Translations under genes and position numbers: made by a program
Source: Halobacteriovoraceae bacterium
GTDB taxonomy: Bacteria; Bdellovibrionota; Bacteriovoracia; Bacteriovoracales; Bacteriovoracaceae
Direction of reading: 5' to 3'
Assembly (NCBI GenBank): GCA_002718735.1
Contig: PBFR01000005.1
Span: 12,113-37,229 of the forward strand
Length of the DNA: 25,117 nt
Part shown: positions 15,440-23,402 of the stretch, one piece after another
Numbering within the stretch: the stretch's first letter is position 1
Layout: every line of letters begins with the position of its first letter
Notes under the pieces: generated by a model
What the model saw: only the letters and a program-made list of their open reading frames with translations
Databases searched by the model: none
What the model was told of the DNA's origin: nothing

Positions 15440-15880
15440 ATGAGCAGATTTAATTCTTCCGAGGCTGGTTGGAACCTAATTTTTGGCGCTTGGTTTGTTA
15501 CGCTAATCGCCACTTTTGGAAGCCTGTTTTTCAGCGAGATTATGAAGTTTCCACCATGTGTTCTTTGTTGGTATCAAAGGATTTGCATGTATCCGTTGGT
15601 CTTGTTGTTTCTGGCTGGAATGTTTCCATTAGACAAAAGGGTTTGGCGTTATTCCTTGCCTTTGGCATTGTTCGGATGGTTAATTGCCCTTTATCATAAT
15701 CTTTTACATTATGGGATTGTTCCCGAAAGCGCTTCTCCTTGTGTTCAAGGAGTGCCATGTTCAACAGTGTATATTAATTGGGCAGGATTTATTACCATTC
15801 CAATCCTTTCTTTATTCAGCTTTTCCATAATTTTGATTTTACTGACTTTGTTTTTAAAAAGGATAAAAAATGAAAAATAA
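15440..15880 (+). CDS. dsbB: Disulfide bond formation protein DsbB-like (BdbC type)
   Basis: A 146-residue four-helix membrane protein of the DsbB/BdbC family, which reoxidises DsbA by passing electrons to quinone. It carries the first loop pair C40-V-L-C43 within CVLCWYQRICMYPL and the second loop pair C101 and C107 in SPCVQGVPCS. The helix following FITIPILSLFSF is also typical. The length is like BdbC proteins and shorter than E. coli DsbB (176). It overlaps the DsbA-like gene by 11 bp and follows the CDF-like gene by 2 bp. Inclusion in this island suggests dedicated oxidative folding of the Cys-rich exported proteins encoded here, by inference. Confidence 0.88.
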   Translation: MSRFNSSEAGWNLIFGAWFVTLIATFGSLFFSEIMKFPPCVLCWYQRICMYPLVLLFLAGMFPLDKRVWRYSLPLALFGWLIALYHNLLHYGIVPESASPCVQGVPCSTVYINWAGFITIPILSLFSFSIILILLTLFLKRIKNEK

Positions 15881-16520
15881 AAAAAAAATAGTTCTGTTCG
15901 CGGCGTTTGCTGTTGTGGCCTTGTTCATAGGAGGAGCTGTCTCCTATAATTACCTAGAGAATGAAAGGCTTGGCTTCCTCGCTCAAGAAAATTCCGAGGT
16001 ATTTGTACGAGATTATGCACCAAGAATGGGAGCGAAAGAGCCTGATGTTTACTTGGTGGAATTTTTAGACCCCGAATGTGAGAGCTGTAGAGCCTTTGCT
16101 CCATATGTAAAGGAGCTTATAAAGGAATACCAAGACAAGGTCCAGCTTATTGTTCGATATGCGCCTTTTCATAAAAACTCAAAATTTGCCGTCAAGATTC
16201 TAGAAGCAGCTCGAAACCAAGGGAAATATTGGGAGGTTTTGGATGTTTTGTTCCGGTACCAGCCCAACTGGGGAAATCATCACAATCCTCAACCAGAACT
16301 TATTTGGTATTACCTGCCAGAAGCTGGAGTTGATGTTGCAAAAATTCGAGAAGATATGCAAGATCCCGCAATAGTTAAAAGAATTGAGCAGGATATAGCG
16401 GATGGTCAAAAATTAGGGGTGAGAGGAACGCCAAGTTTTTATATAAACGGAGCGCCTCTTGAGAACTTTGGCAGAAGCCAGTTAAAAGCGGCCATCCAAT
16501 CGGCAATAGAAGATAGTTAA
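15870..16520 (+). CDS. Membrane-anchored DsbA-like thioredoxin-fold protein
   Basis: A 216-residue protein with an N-terminal membrane anchor (KIVLFAAFAVVALFIGGAVSY) and a DsbA-family thioredoxin domain facing the periplasm. The active site is C70-E-S-C73 in FLDPECESC, and the cis-proline loop is GTPSFYING near residue 190. Between them lies the helical insertion typical of the BdbD/DsbA group (YWEVLDVLFRYQPNWGNHH). It would act as the oxidant of exported cysteines, paired with DsbB, whose gene it overlaps by 11 bp. A disulfide isomerase role is possible because CESC differs from CPHC of DsbA. Confidence 0.88.
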   Translation: MKNKKKIVLFAAFAVVALFIGGAVSYNYLENERLGFLAQENSEVFVRDYAPRMGAKEPDVYLVEFLDPECESCRAFAPYVKELIKEYQDKVQLIVRYAPFHKNSKFAVKILEAARNQGKYWEVLDVLFRYQPNWGNHHNPQPELIWYYLPEAGVDVAKIREDMQDPAIVKRIEQDIADGQKLGVRGTPSFYINGAPLENFGRSQLKAAIQSAIEDS

Positions 16521-16551
16521 GGCTCACAAGGTTTTTCTCTAATAGGATAAA

Positions 16552-16899
16552 ATGAATTCAAATAAAGAACGAGTGTTGAAATACTATAATCAGGAGCTAG
16601 AAGAAGCCAAGGCAGCGTATCAAGTGATGGCTTGGGAAAAATGTTTTTTCCATCTTGAGCGTGCCCATATATTAGGTCAACGTTTTATCATTCCCCATAC
16701 CGTCACTCATATTAGGATGTTTAGGGTCGGCCTTCATAGGAAAGACTTTAAGGAAATTGTTGGTCAGCTCTTTAGAATTGTTACGGGTGTTATTGGATCA
16801 GCGATAGGTGTTTTACCTTATGGGAACACAGGAGGAAGCAACGTCAATCCGTTTAAGCGAATGGAGTTGCCTGAAGATTTCAAAAAACTGCTCAAGTGA
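16552..16899 (+). CDS. DUF3703 family protein
   Basis: A 115-residue soluble protein of the DUF3703 family. The characteristic sequence is FFHLERAHILGQRFIIPHTVTHIRMFRVGL (split as HLERAHILGQ and HTVTHIRM), followed by LPYGNTGGSNVNPF near residue 95. DUF3703 genes often sit next to metal cation transporters and MerR regulators, from general knowledge. Their biochemical role is unknown. The conserved histidines (H34, H39, H49 and H53) suggest a metal-binding helical pair, which is inference. It lies 31 bp after the DsbA-like gene on the same strand and probably ends that transcript. A palindrome follows 17 bp after its stop codon. Confidence 0.8.
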   Translation: MNSNKERVLKYYNQELEEAKAAYQVMAWEKCFFHLERAHILGQRFIIPHTVTHIRMFRVGLHRKDFKEIVGQLFRIVTGVIGSAIGVLPYGNTGGSNVNPFKRMELPEDFKKLLK

Positions 16900-16916
16900 T
16901 CAACTCAAAGGAGGAA

Positions 16917-16935
16917 AGATTTAGCTGCTAAATCT
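16917..16935. terminator. Palindrome between convergent genes, possible bidirectional stop
   Basis: AGATTTAGC and GCTAAATCT flank a single central T, giving a perfect odd palindrome that spans the stop codon of the minus-strand permease. As RNA it makes an 8-bp stem with a 3-base loop. T-richness after it on the minus strand is slight (CTTTCC), so terminator function is only plausible. Confidence 0.4.
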
Positions 16936-17892
16936 GACCTTAAAAAAGTGTGCAATAATTCCCATTGTGGGTAACTCTATTAGCGGCCCGATTACCAAAG
17001 CTAGCGCTATTAAGGGTTTGTCAGGGAAAGCGGTCACGGCGATTGCCAAGGCAAGCGGGGAGTTGCGGGCCAATGTTGCAAATGAAAAGCCTACGGAAGC
17101 AGATTTTTCAATCTTGGCTATCCGACAAACATTTAAGCTAAAGATCAAATTAAAAAGATAAAATGTTAAAAGCGGCGGGACTAGCAAAAGAGTCGACTTG
17201 GGATTCGCCAATATCGCTTCTCCTTGAGAAGAAAACATCGCGATAATGGCGAAACACAAAAAGATAGATTGTCCCGGCAAGATAAAGGGTAAAAATTTAT
17301 TTTCGAACCAGTCCTCACTTTTGAATATATAAGCCAGTTTTCTAATTAAAAGTGATAGAGCAAAGGGAATTATTAAAACCAAGGTTATGCTTTTAACCAA
17401 TATTCCTAGTTCTATAGAAATGAGTTTCCCCACAAAAATCAGAAGGTAAACAGGCAGTAGAAGCAGTTGCAGGAGAAGGTGCCATGGCAGCAGGGCCGCC
17501 GCTTGGGACGTCTTTCCTCCCGCTAATTGGGTAAAGACAAGGTACCAGTCCGTACACGGAGTGATGAGCAGCATCAGGAAACCAACTCTTAGATCAGGAT
17601 GCCCGCCCAGAAAGATATCGCCAAGAATCCAGGCAAACAAGGGAGTCCAGAGAAAATTTATTCCTAAACTTAGTCCTGAAAAACGAAAATTTGAAAAGGC
17701 CTTTCGCATATCCTTAAAGGGAACATGTAGAAAAACAACCGTTAGCATTAACATCAAAAAAGGAACGATAAACTTGTCCCCATTTTGTGAAAACCATTTT
17801 ATTTGGCCTAGTGCTAGCCCCAGACCGGCGGAGAATAAAATGAAAAGAATTTGCAGTTTATCAAAGAGTCCCATGGAAAGAGTTTTTAACAC
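16921..17892 (-). CDS. Acr3/BASS-family arsenite-type permease
   Basis: An inner-membrane protein of 323 residues with about ten helices, in the bile acid:sodium symporter/arsenic resistance superfamily. The signature TPCTDWYLVF (C113 in transmembrane helix 4) corresponds to the conserved PCT cysteine needed for arsenite transport in Acr3. It is followed by LAGGKTSQAAALLPW, and ARNSPLALAIA appears near residue 290. Start is uncertain: GTG 17892, or ATG 17874 six codons later. It is alone on the minus strand, convergent with the DUF3703 gene and divergent from the FTR1 gene. With ArsJ nearby, an arsenite or related oxyanion exporter is the best guess, but other BASS substrates are possible. 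Confidence 0.75.
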   Translation of the reverse strand: MLKTLSMGLFDKLQILFILFSAGLGLALGQIKWFSQNGDKFIVPFLMLMLTVVFLHVPFKDMRKAFSNFRFSGLSLGINFLWTPLFAWILGDIFLGGHPDLRVGFLMLLITPCTDWYLVFTQLAGGKTSQAAALLPWHLLLQLLLLPVYLLIFVGKLISIELGILVKSITLVLIIPFALSLLIRKLAYIFKSEDWFENKFLPFILPGQSIFLCFAIIAMFSSQGEAILANPKSTLLLVPPLLTFYLFNLIFSLNVCRIAKIEKSASVGFSFATLARNSPLALAIAVTAFPDKPLIALALVIGPLIELPTMGIIAHFFKVRFSS

Positions 17893-17913
17893 CCTCTAGT
17901 AGGCTTGTCATTC

Positions 17914-17942
17914 TTGACTTGTTAGCTTGTACGTTCTATTGT
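17914..17942 (+). promoter_or_regulatory. Sigma70-type promoter for the FTR1-CDF operon
   Basis: TTGACT (17914-17919) and TATTGT (17937-17942) are separated by 17 bp in the 81-bp divergent intergenic region. The predicted transcription start near 17949 leaves a 25-base leader with GGAG (17962-17965) before ATG 17974. Confidence 0.5.
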
Positions 17943-17973
17943 TTGGCGATTCAAACTTCTCGGAGCCCTTGCT

Positions 17974-19878
17974 ATGAAACGCTTACATATTATAGCTTTT
18001 TTATTCCTTTCTCTACTACCTGCTATCGGGAGTGATAGTAGAAATGAGCTTGCTGTCCACTTGCTGAGTTATCTGTCACAAGATTATGGAGAGGCAGTTT
18101 CCGAGGGTGAGATAATCAGCCAAGGAGAATATGACGAGCAAATTGAGTTTATAAATGAAGTTTCTAGAATCTCAAAGAATGGGAGTTATAAGCAAGAATT
18201 ATCTTCTCAAATTCAGAGCCTTAAAGAAATGATTGAAGCCAAAGCTTCTGTGAAAGAAGTTTCAAATCAAGCAAATGAAATCAAATTCAATATTATAAAG
18301 GCTTTTAATATTGCCACCTTTCCTAGAGGGGGGCTAGATCTGGCGAAAGCGAAAAAAATATACGCTCAGAGCTGTGTGGGATGTCATGGCTCGACGGGGG
18401 CTGGCGATGGACCTTTGGGAAAGGGGTTGGAACCAAGTCCAACAAACTTTCAAGGCCTGAATAGAATGCAAAATATTTCTCCCTTTCAGGCTTATAATAC
18501 TATTACTTTAGGCGTGGATGGAACTGGTATGGCAGGCTACTCTTTTCTTTCGGACGAGGAAAGATGGTCTCTTGCTTTTTATGTTTCAACCTTTAGGTAT
18601 CAAGGAAAAAAGGTTCAAGAAAATTATGATGTTCCTCTAGAGGACTTGGCCTCTTTGACGGATATTGAGCTGCTTCAGAAATATAATATTACGGAAGATG
18701 AAAAAACTTTATTCTTGGCCAGTGTAAGAAATATTGCTGACAATTTTCCTCCTGAAGGGCCAACCAAAAGAAGTGGCAACGAATATTTAGAAATTGCAAA
18801 AAACAAATTAAACGAAAGCTATGACTTGTTTAAAAAGGGCATGTTTCAAGATGCTAAGGACAAATCGTTAGAGTCGTATTTAAAAGGTATTGAGCCAATT
18901 GAGGGATATTTGAAAGTAAGCGGGAACTCCCTTGTCTTTTCGCTGGAACAAAGTATGGCAAATTATAGAAGCTTGCTTAATAAATCCTCTAAAGCGGGTG
19001 TAGTTGAAAAACAATATCGCGAAGTTCTGACGTTATTTGATAAAGCCGAAAGGGTTATTTCTTCTGATACTTCATTTGTGGCCTCCGCGTTGCTTTCCTT
19101 TGGAATTGTCGCGAGGGAGGCCTTGGAGGCAGGGCTGATTCTCTTGCTTCTTTTGGGAATGGTCAAAAAGTTCGGCTCTTCTTCCACCTTAAAATGGGTT
19201 CATGGCGGCTGGATCGGCGCCATAGTAATGGGTGTCGGACTTTACTTTTTAATGGACATGATTGTTGGATTAGGAGGCTATGCCGTGGAATCCATAGAGG
19301 CATGGGTTGCCTTATTTGCATCTCTCATGCTTTTCTATGTGGGCTTTTGGTTTCATCGAAACTCGAATATCGAACAGATGAAGGAAAACATTAAAAGTAG
19401 CGTTAAAAGCTCTTTGGTAGATAACAAGAAAACAACTTTATTGTTAATCGCCTTTTTCTCGGTGTTTAGAGAAATATTTGAAACTCTGTTGTTTATGAAA
19501 ATTTTAGTGTTCGATGGACATGGAAAAGTGGCAATTGGGGCTGGGGCTATGGGCGCCATTGCAATCGCGGGCGTATTAATCGTTTTAATTTCTCGGTTCT
19601 CAATGAAAATAAATTTGCGACCTTTGTTTAAAGGATCAACTTTTCTCATCTTAACTCTTTCTGTTGTTTTTCTGGGAAAAGCATTGGAGGCTTTCCAGAA
19701 AGTAGGTATTCTTGATCAAACACAAATAAAAGGAATTGCTTTATCTTTACTTGGCTATAACTCTACTTTGGAAGTATTAGTCGGGCAGTTGTTTTTAGTC
19801 CTATCGATTTTAGGAGTTGTTTTTTACCTTAGAAGAACCGAAGCTTTGGTTAAGGCGCCAAGCGGGAATGATCAATGA
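17974..19878 (+). CDS. Cytochrome c-FTR1 fusion permease (PbrT-like)
   Basis: A 634-residue fusion. After a signal peptide (LHIIAFLFLSLLPAIGS) and a helical region comes a cytochrome c domain, with haem site C134-V-G-C137-H138 and axial Met near 186 (GTGMAGY). A linker of about 150 residues leads to a C-terminal FTR1 iron permease domain of seven helices. The two metal-relay motifs are REALE (381-385) and REIFE (499-503), both variants of REGLE. Similar cytochrome c-FTR1 fusions include bacterial iron permeases and PbrT of lead-resistance operons. Its stop overlaps the next start (ATGA). In this metal island, lead or iron uptake is suggested, with the haem domain probably oxidising Fe(II) before transport. 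Confidence 0.88.
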   Translation: MKRLHIIAFLFLSLLPAIGSDSRNELAVHLLSYLSQDYGEAVSEGEIISQGEYDEQIEFINEVSRISKNGSYKQELSSQIQSLKEMIEAKASVKEVSNQANEIKFNIIKAFNIATFPRGGLDLAKAKKIYAQSCVGCHGSTGAGDGPLGKGLEPSPTNFQGLNRMQNISPFQAYNTITLGVDGTGMAGYSFLSDEERWSLAFYVSTFRYQGKKVQENYDVPLEDLASLTDIELLQKYNITEDEKTLFLASVRNIADNFPPEGPTKRSGNEYLEIAKNKLNESYDLFKKGMFQDAKDKSLESYLKGIEPIEGYLKVSGNSLVFSLEQSMANYRSLLNKSSKAGVVEKQYREVLTLFDKAERVISSDTSFVASALLSFGIVAREALEAGLILLLLLGMVKKFGSSSTLKWVHGGWIGAIVMGVGLYFLMDMIVGLGGYAVESIEAWVALFASLMLFYVGFWFHRNSNIEQMKENIKSSVKSSLVDNKKTTLLLIAFFSVFREIFETLLFMKILVFDGHGKVAIGAGAMGAIAIAGVLIVLISRFSMKINLRPLFKGSTFLILTLSVVFLGKALEAFQKVGILDQTQIKGIALSLLGYNSTLEVLVGQLFLVLSILGVVFYLRRTEALVKAPSGNDQ

Positions 19879-20672
19879 AACGCAGCATTGTTCACATTAA
19901 GAAAATGGACTGCCCCTCTGAAAGCAAGATGATTGAATCTCTTTTTGAAAGGGAGGAGGGCGTTAAACAAATTAACTTCGACTTCGGAAAACGAGAGGCA
20001 ACCTTTTACCATGAAGTTAAGTGCTCTTTTGTTTTGGAAAAGCTAAGTTCCATTGGACTTAAAGGGGAATTGAAAGAATCGGAGGAGGTTTCCGACTCTG
20101 AGATTGTCGTGGAAGAATCGCAAGTTGAAGCAAAAACTTTGAAGATTTTGCTTGGCATCAACTTCGGAATGTTTGTGGTTGAGATTACCCTAGGGATAAT
20201 TGCAGAATCAACTGGGTTATTGGCCGATGGTCTGGATATGTTCGCAGATTCCCTAGTTTATGGGGTGAGCTTGTTCGCTGTTGGCAAGAGTTTGAGCCTT
20301 AAAAACAAAGCGGCGTTTTTTAGCGGAACTGCACAAGTCTTACTGGCGCTTTTTATCCTTTTTGAAACGGTTAGGCGCTTTATAACTGGCAGTGAACCAC
20401 TTTCAGATTTTATGATAATTGTTTCAGTTGTCGCTTTAGCTGCCAATATTACATGCTTGGCCTTAATTCACAAACATAGAAAGGGGGAGGTTCATATGCA
20501 AGCAAGCTGGATCTTCTCCGCAAACGATGTACTTGCCAATATCGGTGTCTTGATAGCTGGGGTACTCGTTTGTTTTACCAATTCTAATCTTCCTGATCTA
20601 ATTATTGGCGCCATGATTTCTATTATCATTATCAGAGGTGGAATTAATATTATTAAGTTATCCAAGGCTTAA
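19875..20672 (+). CDS. HMA-fused cation diffusion facilitator-like transporter
   Basis: A 265-residue protein with a cytoplasmic N-terminal HMA-like domain followed by a six-helix CDF core. The HMA metal motif is altered to MDCPSE, with glutamate in place of the second cysteine. TM2 carries ADGLDMFADS (D121 and D125). In TM5 the usual H-x3-D is F214-S-A-N-D218, so one side-chain ligand is lost. It is homologous in layout to the 208-residue CDF-like protein at 14811, which lacks the HMA domain. It is translationally coupled to FTR1 (ATGA). A cytosolic metal exporter balancing FTR1 import is plausible. The substrate is unclear. Confidence 0.82.
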   Translation: MKRSIVHIKKMDCPSESKMIESLFEREEGVKQINFDFGKREATFYHEVKCSFVLEKLSSIGLKGELKESEEVSDSEIVVEESQVEAKTLKILLGINFGMFVVEITLGIIAESTGLLADGLDMFADSLVYGVSLFAVGKSLSLKNKAAFFSGTAQVLLALFILFETVRRFITGSEPLSDFMIIVSVVALAANITCLALIHKHRKGEVHMQASWIFSANDVLANIGVLIAGVLVCFTNSNLPDLIIGAMISIIIIRGGINIIKLSKA

Positions 20673-20703
20673 AAAGTCTTTTCTACCAATAATAAAACAA
20701 AAA

Positions 20704-20735
20704 TTGACACTGTACCATGGTACGGGGTTTATACT
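20704..20735 (+). promoter_or_regulatory. MerR-type promoter with GTAC-N4-GTAC operator
   Basis: TTGACA (20704-20709) and TATACT (20730-20735) are both near-consensus but separated by an overlong 20-bp spacer, the hallmark of MerR-activated promoters. The spacer holds a perfect 12-bp palindrome GTACCATGGTAC (20712-20723), which keeps the GTAC-N4-GTAC spacing of mer operators. The expected start of transcription, seven bases after the -10, coincides with the A of the MerR ATG at 20742, so the transcript would be leaderless. Confidence 0.85.
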
Positions 20736-20741
20736 CCTTCT

Positions 20742-21140
20742 ATGGAAGCAGAAAATATCACCATTGGAAAACTAGCCCAACTAGCCGAAGTCGGAGTGGA
20801 AACCATTCGTTTTTATGAGCGCAAAGGGCTGATAAAACAACCAGCTAAAAGACGAGGCTTTCGCTATTATCCTCCTGAATTCATCACTCGTATTAAGTTC
20901 ATCAAGCGTTCTCAGGAGCTCGGGTTCACCTTGAAGGAATCCCAAGAGTTGCTTGAGTTAAGAGTGAGAAGCCAAGCTAAGTGTGAGGATGTTTTGGTCA
21001 AAACAGAAGCAAAAATTCAAGAAATAGACGCAAAGATTAGAGATTTGAAGAACATGAAGAAGTCTTTGAAAAAATTGGCTGATTGTTGCGAAAATAGGGA
21101 AATTCCTTTGAGTGAATGTCCTATATTAGAATGTTTTTAA
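20742..21140 (+). CDS. MerR-family metal-responsive regulator
   Basis: A 132-residue MerR protein. The N-terminal winged helix-turn-helix has ITIGKLAQLAEVGVETIRFYERKGL and RRGFRYYP, then the dimerisation helix (about 80-112) and a C-terminal metal loop. Cysteines at 81, 115, 116, 126 and 131 align with the three mercury ligands of MerR (C82, C117, C126) and with the CC/C pattern of ZntR, CadR and PbrR, so soft or divalent metals (Hg, Pb, Cd, Zn) are possible inducers. It lies immediately downstream of its own likely promoter and 24 bp ahead of the GAPDH gene, so it may control gap-arsJ and perhaps other genes here. No ArsR is present. Confidence 0.9.
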   Translation: MEAENITIGKLAQLAEVGVETIRFYERKGLIKQPAKRRGFRYYPPEFITRIKFIKRSQELGFTLKESQELLELRVRSQAKCEDVLVKTEAKIQEIDAKIRDLKNMKKSLKKLADCCENREIPLSECPILECF

Positions 21141-21164
21141 TTTAGCACTATGTAGGGAGGGAGA

Positions 21165-22181
21165 ATGAGCGTTCGTATCGTCATTAATGGTTTTGGAAGA
21201 ATGGGAAAACTTGCTCTAAGGGCCGGCTTTGATCATCCCGACTATGAGATTGTTCACATTAACGATCCTGCCGGAGATTCAGCGGCGGCGGCTCATTTGG
21301 CAAAGTTCGATTCCGTTCATGGTAGGTGGGACAAAGATGTTTCATGCTCCGCTTCCGACAGTTTTGAAGTGAACGGAAAGAAAATCGGCTGGAGTTCTCT
21401 CTCAAAGATAGAGGAGCTGCCTTGGAAGGACACTAGAGCGGATTTAGTCTTGGATTGCAGCGGCAAATTCAAAACAAAAAAACAACTTGAGACTTATTTC
21501 GAAGTGGGCATAAAGAAAGTCGTCACTTCCACCCCCGTAAAGGATGAAAGAGCTTTTGACATCGTTATGGGCATCAACGATCACCTTTACGATCCAGGCG
21601 CAAACCATCTGGTCACTGCGGCTTCATGCACCACCAACGCTCTCGCTCCCGTTGTCAAAACTATAAATGAGAGCTTGGGGATAAAGCACGGAACTGTCAC
21701 CACCATTCACGATGTGACCAACACGCAAACCATTATAGACAAATTTCACAAAGACCTGAGAAGGGCTCGCTCAAGCTCCACGTCTTTGATTCCCACGACC
21801 AGCGGCTCTTCCAAGGCGATTGTGAAGATTTTTCCCGAGCTTAAGGGCAGACTTGAAAGCATGGCGATCAGAGTACCAATGCAAAACAGCTCTATCATTG
21901 ATTGCGTTTTCGAGGTGAATCGAAAAACCAGCAAAGAGGAAGTTAACGAGATATTGAAGACGGCGGCGCAAGGAGAGCTTCAAAAAATCTTTGGCTATGA
22001 AACAACGCCTCTTGTATCCGCTGATTACCAAGGGGACGCGAGATCCTCCGTGGTTGATAGCCTGCTGACTTCGGTGGTGAACGACACTCAGGTGAAAATA
22101 ATCGCTTGGTACGACAATGAGTGGGGCTATGTCTCTCGAATGATGGAACTTGTGGGCAAAGTCGCCTCAAGCTTGAAGTAG
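21165..22181 (+). CDS. ArsJ-associated glyceraldehyde-3-phosphate dehydrogenase
   Basis: A 338-residue GAPDH. The Rossmann motif [10 protein letters not shown] is at the N-terminus, the catalytic nucleophile is C155 in SCTTN, and the general base H182 is in TIHDVTNTQ. The substrate-phosphate loop [16 protein letters not shown] and WYDNEWGY near the C-terminus are also present. The gene lies 10 bp upstream of an ArsJ homologue. In the described pathway this GAPDH uses arsenate in place of phosphate to make 1-arseno-3-phosphoglycerate, which ArsJ exports. It then hydrolyses outside the cell. A near-perfect ribosome site (GGGAGGGAGA) precedes ATG 21165. The adjacent ArsJ supports the arsenic role over a glycolytic one. 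Confidence 0.9.
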   Translation: MSVRIVINGFGRMGKLALRAGFDHPDYEIVHINDPAGDSAAAAHLAKFDSVHGRWDKDVSCSASDSFEVNGKKIGWSSLSKIEELPWKDTRADLVLDCSGKFKTKKQLETYFEVGIKKVVTSTPVKDERAFDIVMGINDHLYDPGANHLVTAASCTTNALAPVVKTINESLGIKHGTVTTIHDVTNTQTIIDKFHKDLRRARSSSTSLIPTTSGSSKAIVKIFPELKGRLESMAIRVPMQNSSIIDCVFEVNRKTSKEEVNEILKTAAQGELQKIFGYETTPLVSADYQGDARSSVVDSLLTSVVNDTQVKIIAWYDNEWGYVSRMMELVGKVASSLK

Positions 22182-22191
22182 AGAGCCCTCA

Positions 22192-23391
22192 ATGGGAAGC
22201 GGCAAAACTTTTCTTGGGATAACCTTTTCTTATTTGGGTTTTTCCGTTACTGACGGAGCTTTGCGAATCCTTACGGTTCTTTATTTTCACAATCTTGGCT
22301 TTTCTCCGTTTCAAATCGCGGCCCTTTTTCTTTTGTATGAAATAGCAGGGATATTCACCAATTTTATCGGCGGATGGATAGCCTCCTTGTTGGGGCTGAA
22401 TTTGACCCTGGTGGGAGGGATGCTGTTGCAGGTTTTTTCCTTGGGGTTGCTAACCGTTGGTAACGAGTATTTGACGGTTCCCTATATCATGATCATTCAG
22501 GGCTTTTCAGGTGTCGCCAAAGACTTGGTTAAAATGAGTTCTAAAAGCAGTTTAAAGGTAATCAATTTAAAAGGGGAAGAGACTCAATTGTTCAAATGGG
22601 TTTCCGTTTTGACTGGCTCCAAAAACGCGCTTAAAGGCGTGGGTTTTTTACTAGGCGGAATCATGTTGACCTATTTGGGGTTTCAAGACTCTATGGCCTT
22701 GATGGCGGCGACTCTGTTTCTACTGACCCTGTTCACTTTTTTTAGCGTTCCCAAGAATCTTGGCAAAGTTAAAAAGAAAACCACCTTTAAAAGTCTCTTT
22801 TCAAAATCCAGAAATCTCAACATCCTTTCAATGGCCAGATTCTTCTTGTTTGGATCAAGAGACATCTGGTTTGTCATTGGGCTTCCGGTTTACCTTCAAA
22901 TGAGCCTAGGCTGGAGTCATAGTTTTGTCGGAGGGCTTTTGGCCTTCTGGGTGATTGGATATGGAATCGCTCAAACCTTGGTTCCAAGGTTTATCAAAGA
23001 GGAGCAATTGGCGGGGGTCATGGGAGGGAAGTCAGTCTCATTTTGGACGGGCGCTCTCATCTTGTTTCCAGTTGGAATCGCTCTCCTTTTAAATCGAGGA
23101 TTCGATGACAAGATCATAGTTTCCGCAGGGCTTTTACTGTTTGGCATTTTTTTCGCGGTAAACTCCATCATCCATTCATACATGGTTCTTGCTCTTAGCA
23201 AGAGCGAGCATGTTTCAACCGATGTCGGCTTTTATTACATGGCTAACGCTTGGGGGAGGCTTGTTGGCACTCTTCTTTCAGGATGGGTGTATCAAGCGTA
23301 TGGTTTTACCGCTTGTCTTTGGTGGTCAGCAGCTTTTTTGGCGGTGGCGGCTCTTATTTCTTTGAAGCTTCCCTCGGATTATGACAGTTGA
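22192..23391 (+). CDS. arsJ: ArsJ organoarsenical efflux MFS transporter
   Basis: A 399-residue MFS permease with about twelve helices, in the inner membrane. It is placed by sequence style (LGITFSYLGFSVTDGALRI and FSGVAKDLVKMSSKSSLK) and by its position 10 bp after the ArsJ-associated GAPDH, the invariant partnership of ArsJ. It would expel 1-arseno-3-phosphoglycerate, giving resistance to arsenate. Only a weak ribosome site is seen, suggesting coupling with the GAPDH gene. It is followed by a short opposite-strand relic and minus-strand genes, so it is the last gene of this transcript. No intrinsic terminator is visible after it. Confidence 0.88.
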   Translation: MGSGKTFLGITFSYLGFSVTDGALRILTVLYFHNLGFSPFQIAALFLLYEIAGIFTNFIGGWIASLLGLNLTLVGGMLLQVFSLGLLTVGNEYLTVPYIMIIQGFSGVAKDLVKMSSKSSLKVINLKGEETQLFKWVSVLTGSKNALKGVGFLLGGIMLTYLGFQDSMALMAATLFLLTLFTFFSVPKNLGKVKKKTTFKSLFSKSRNLNILSMARFFLFGSRDIWFVIGLPVYLQMSLGWSHSFVGGLLAFWVIGYGIAQTLVPRFIKEEQLAGVMGGKSVSFWTGALILFPVGIALLLNRGFDDKIIVSAGLLLFGIFFAVNSIIHSYMVLALSKSEHVSTDVGFYYMANAWGRLVGTLLSGWVYQAYGFTACLWWSAAFLAVAALISLKLPSDYDS

Positions 23392-23402
23392 CTGGTGCCA
23401 TA

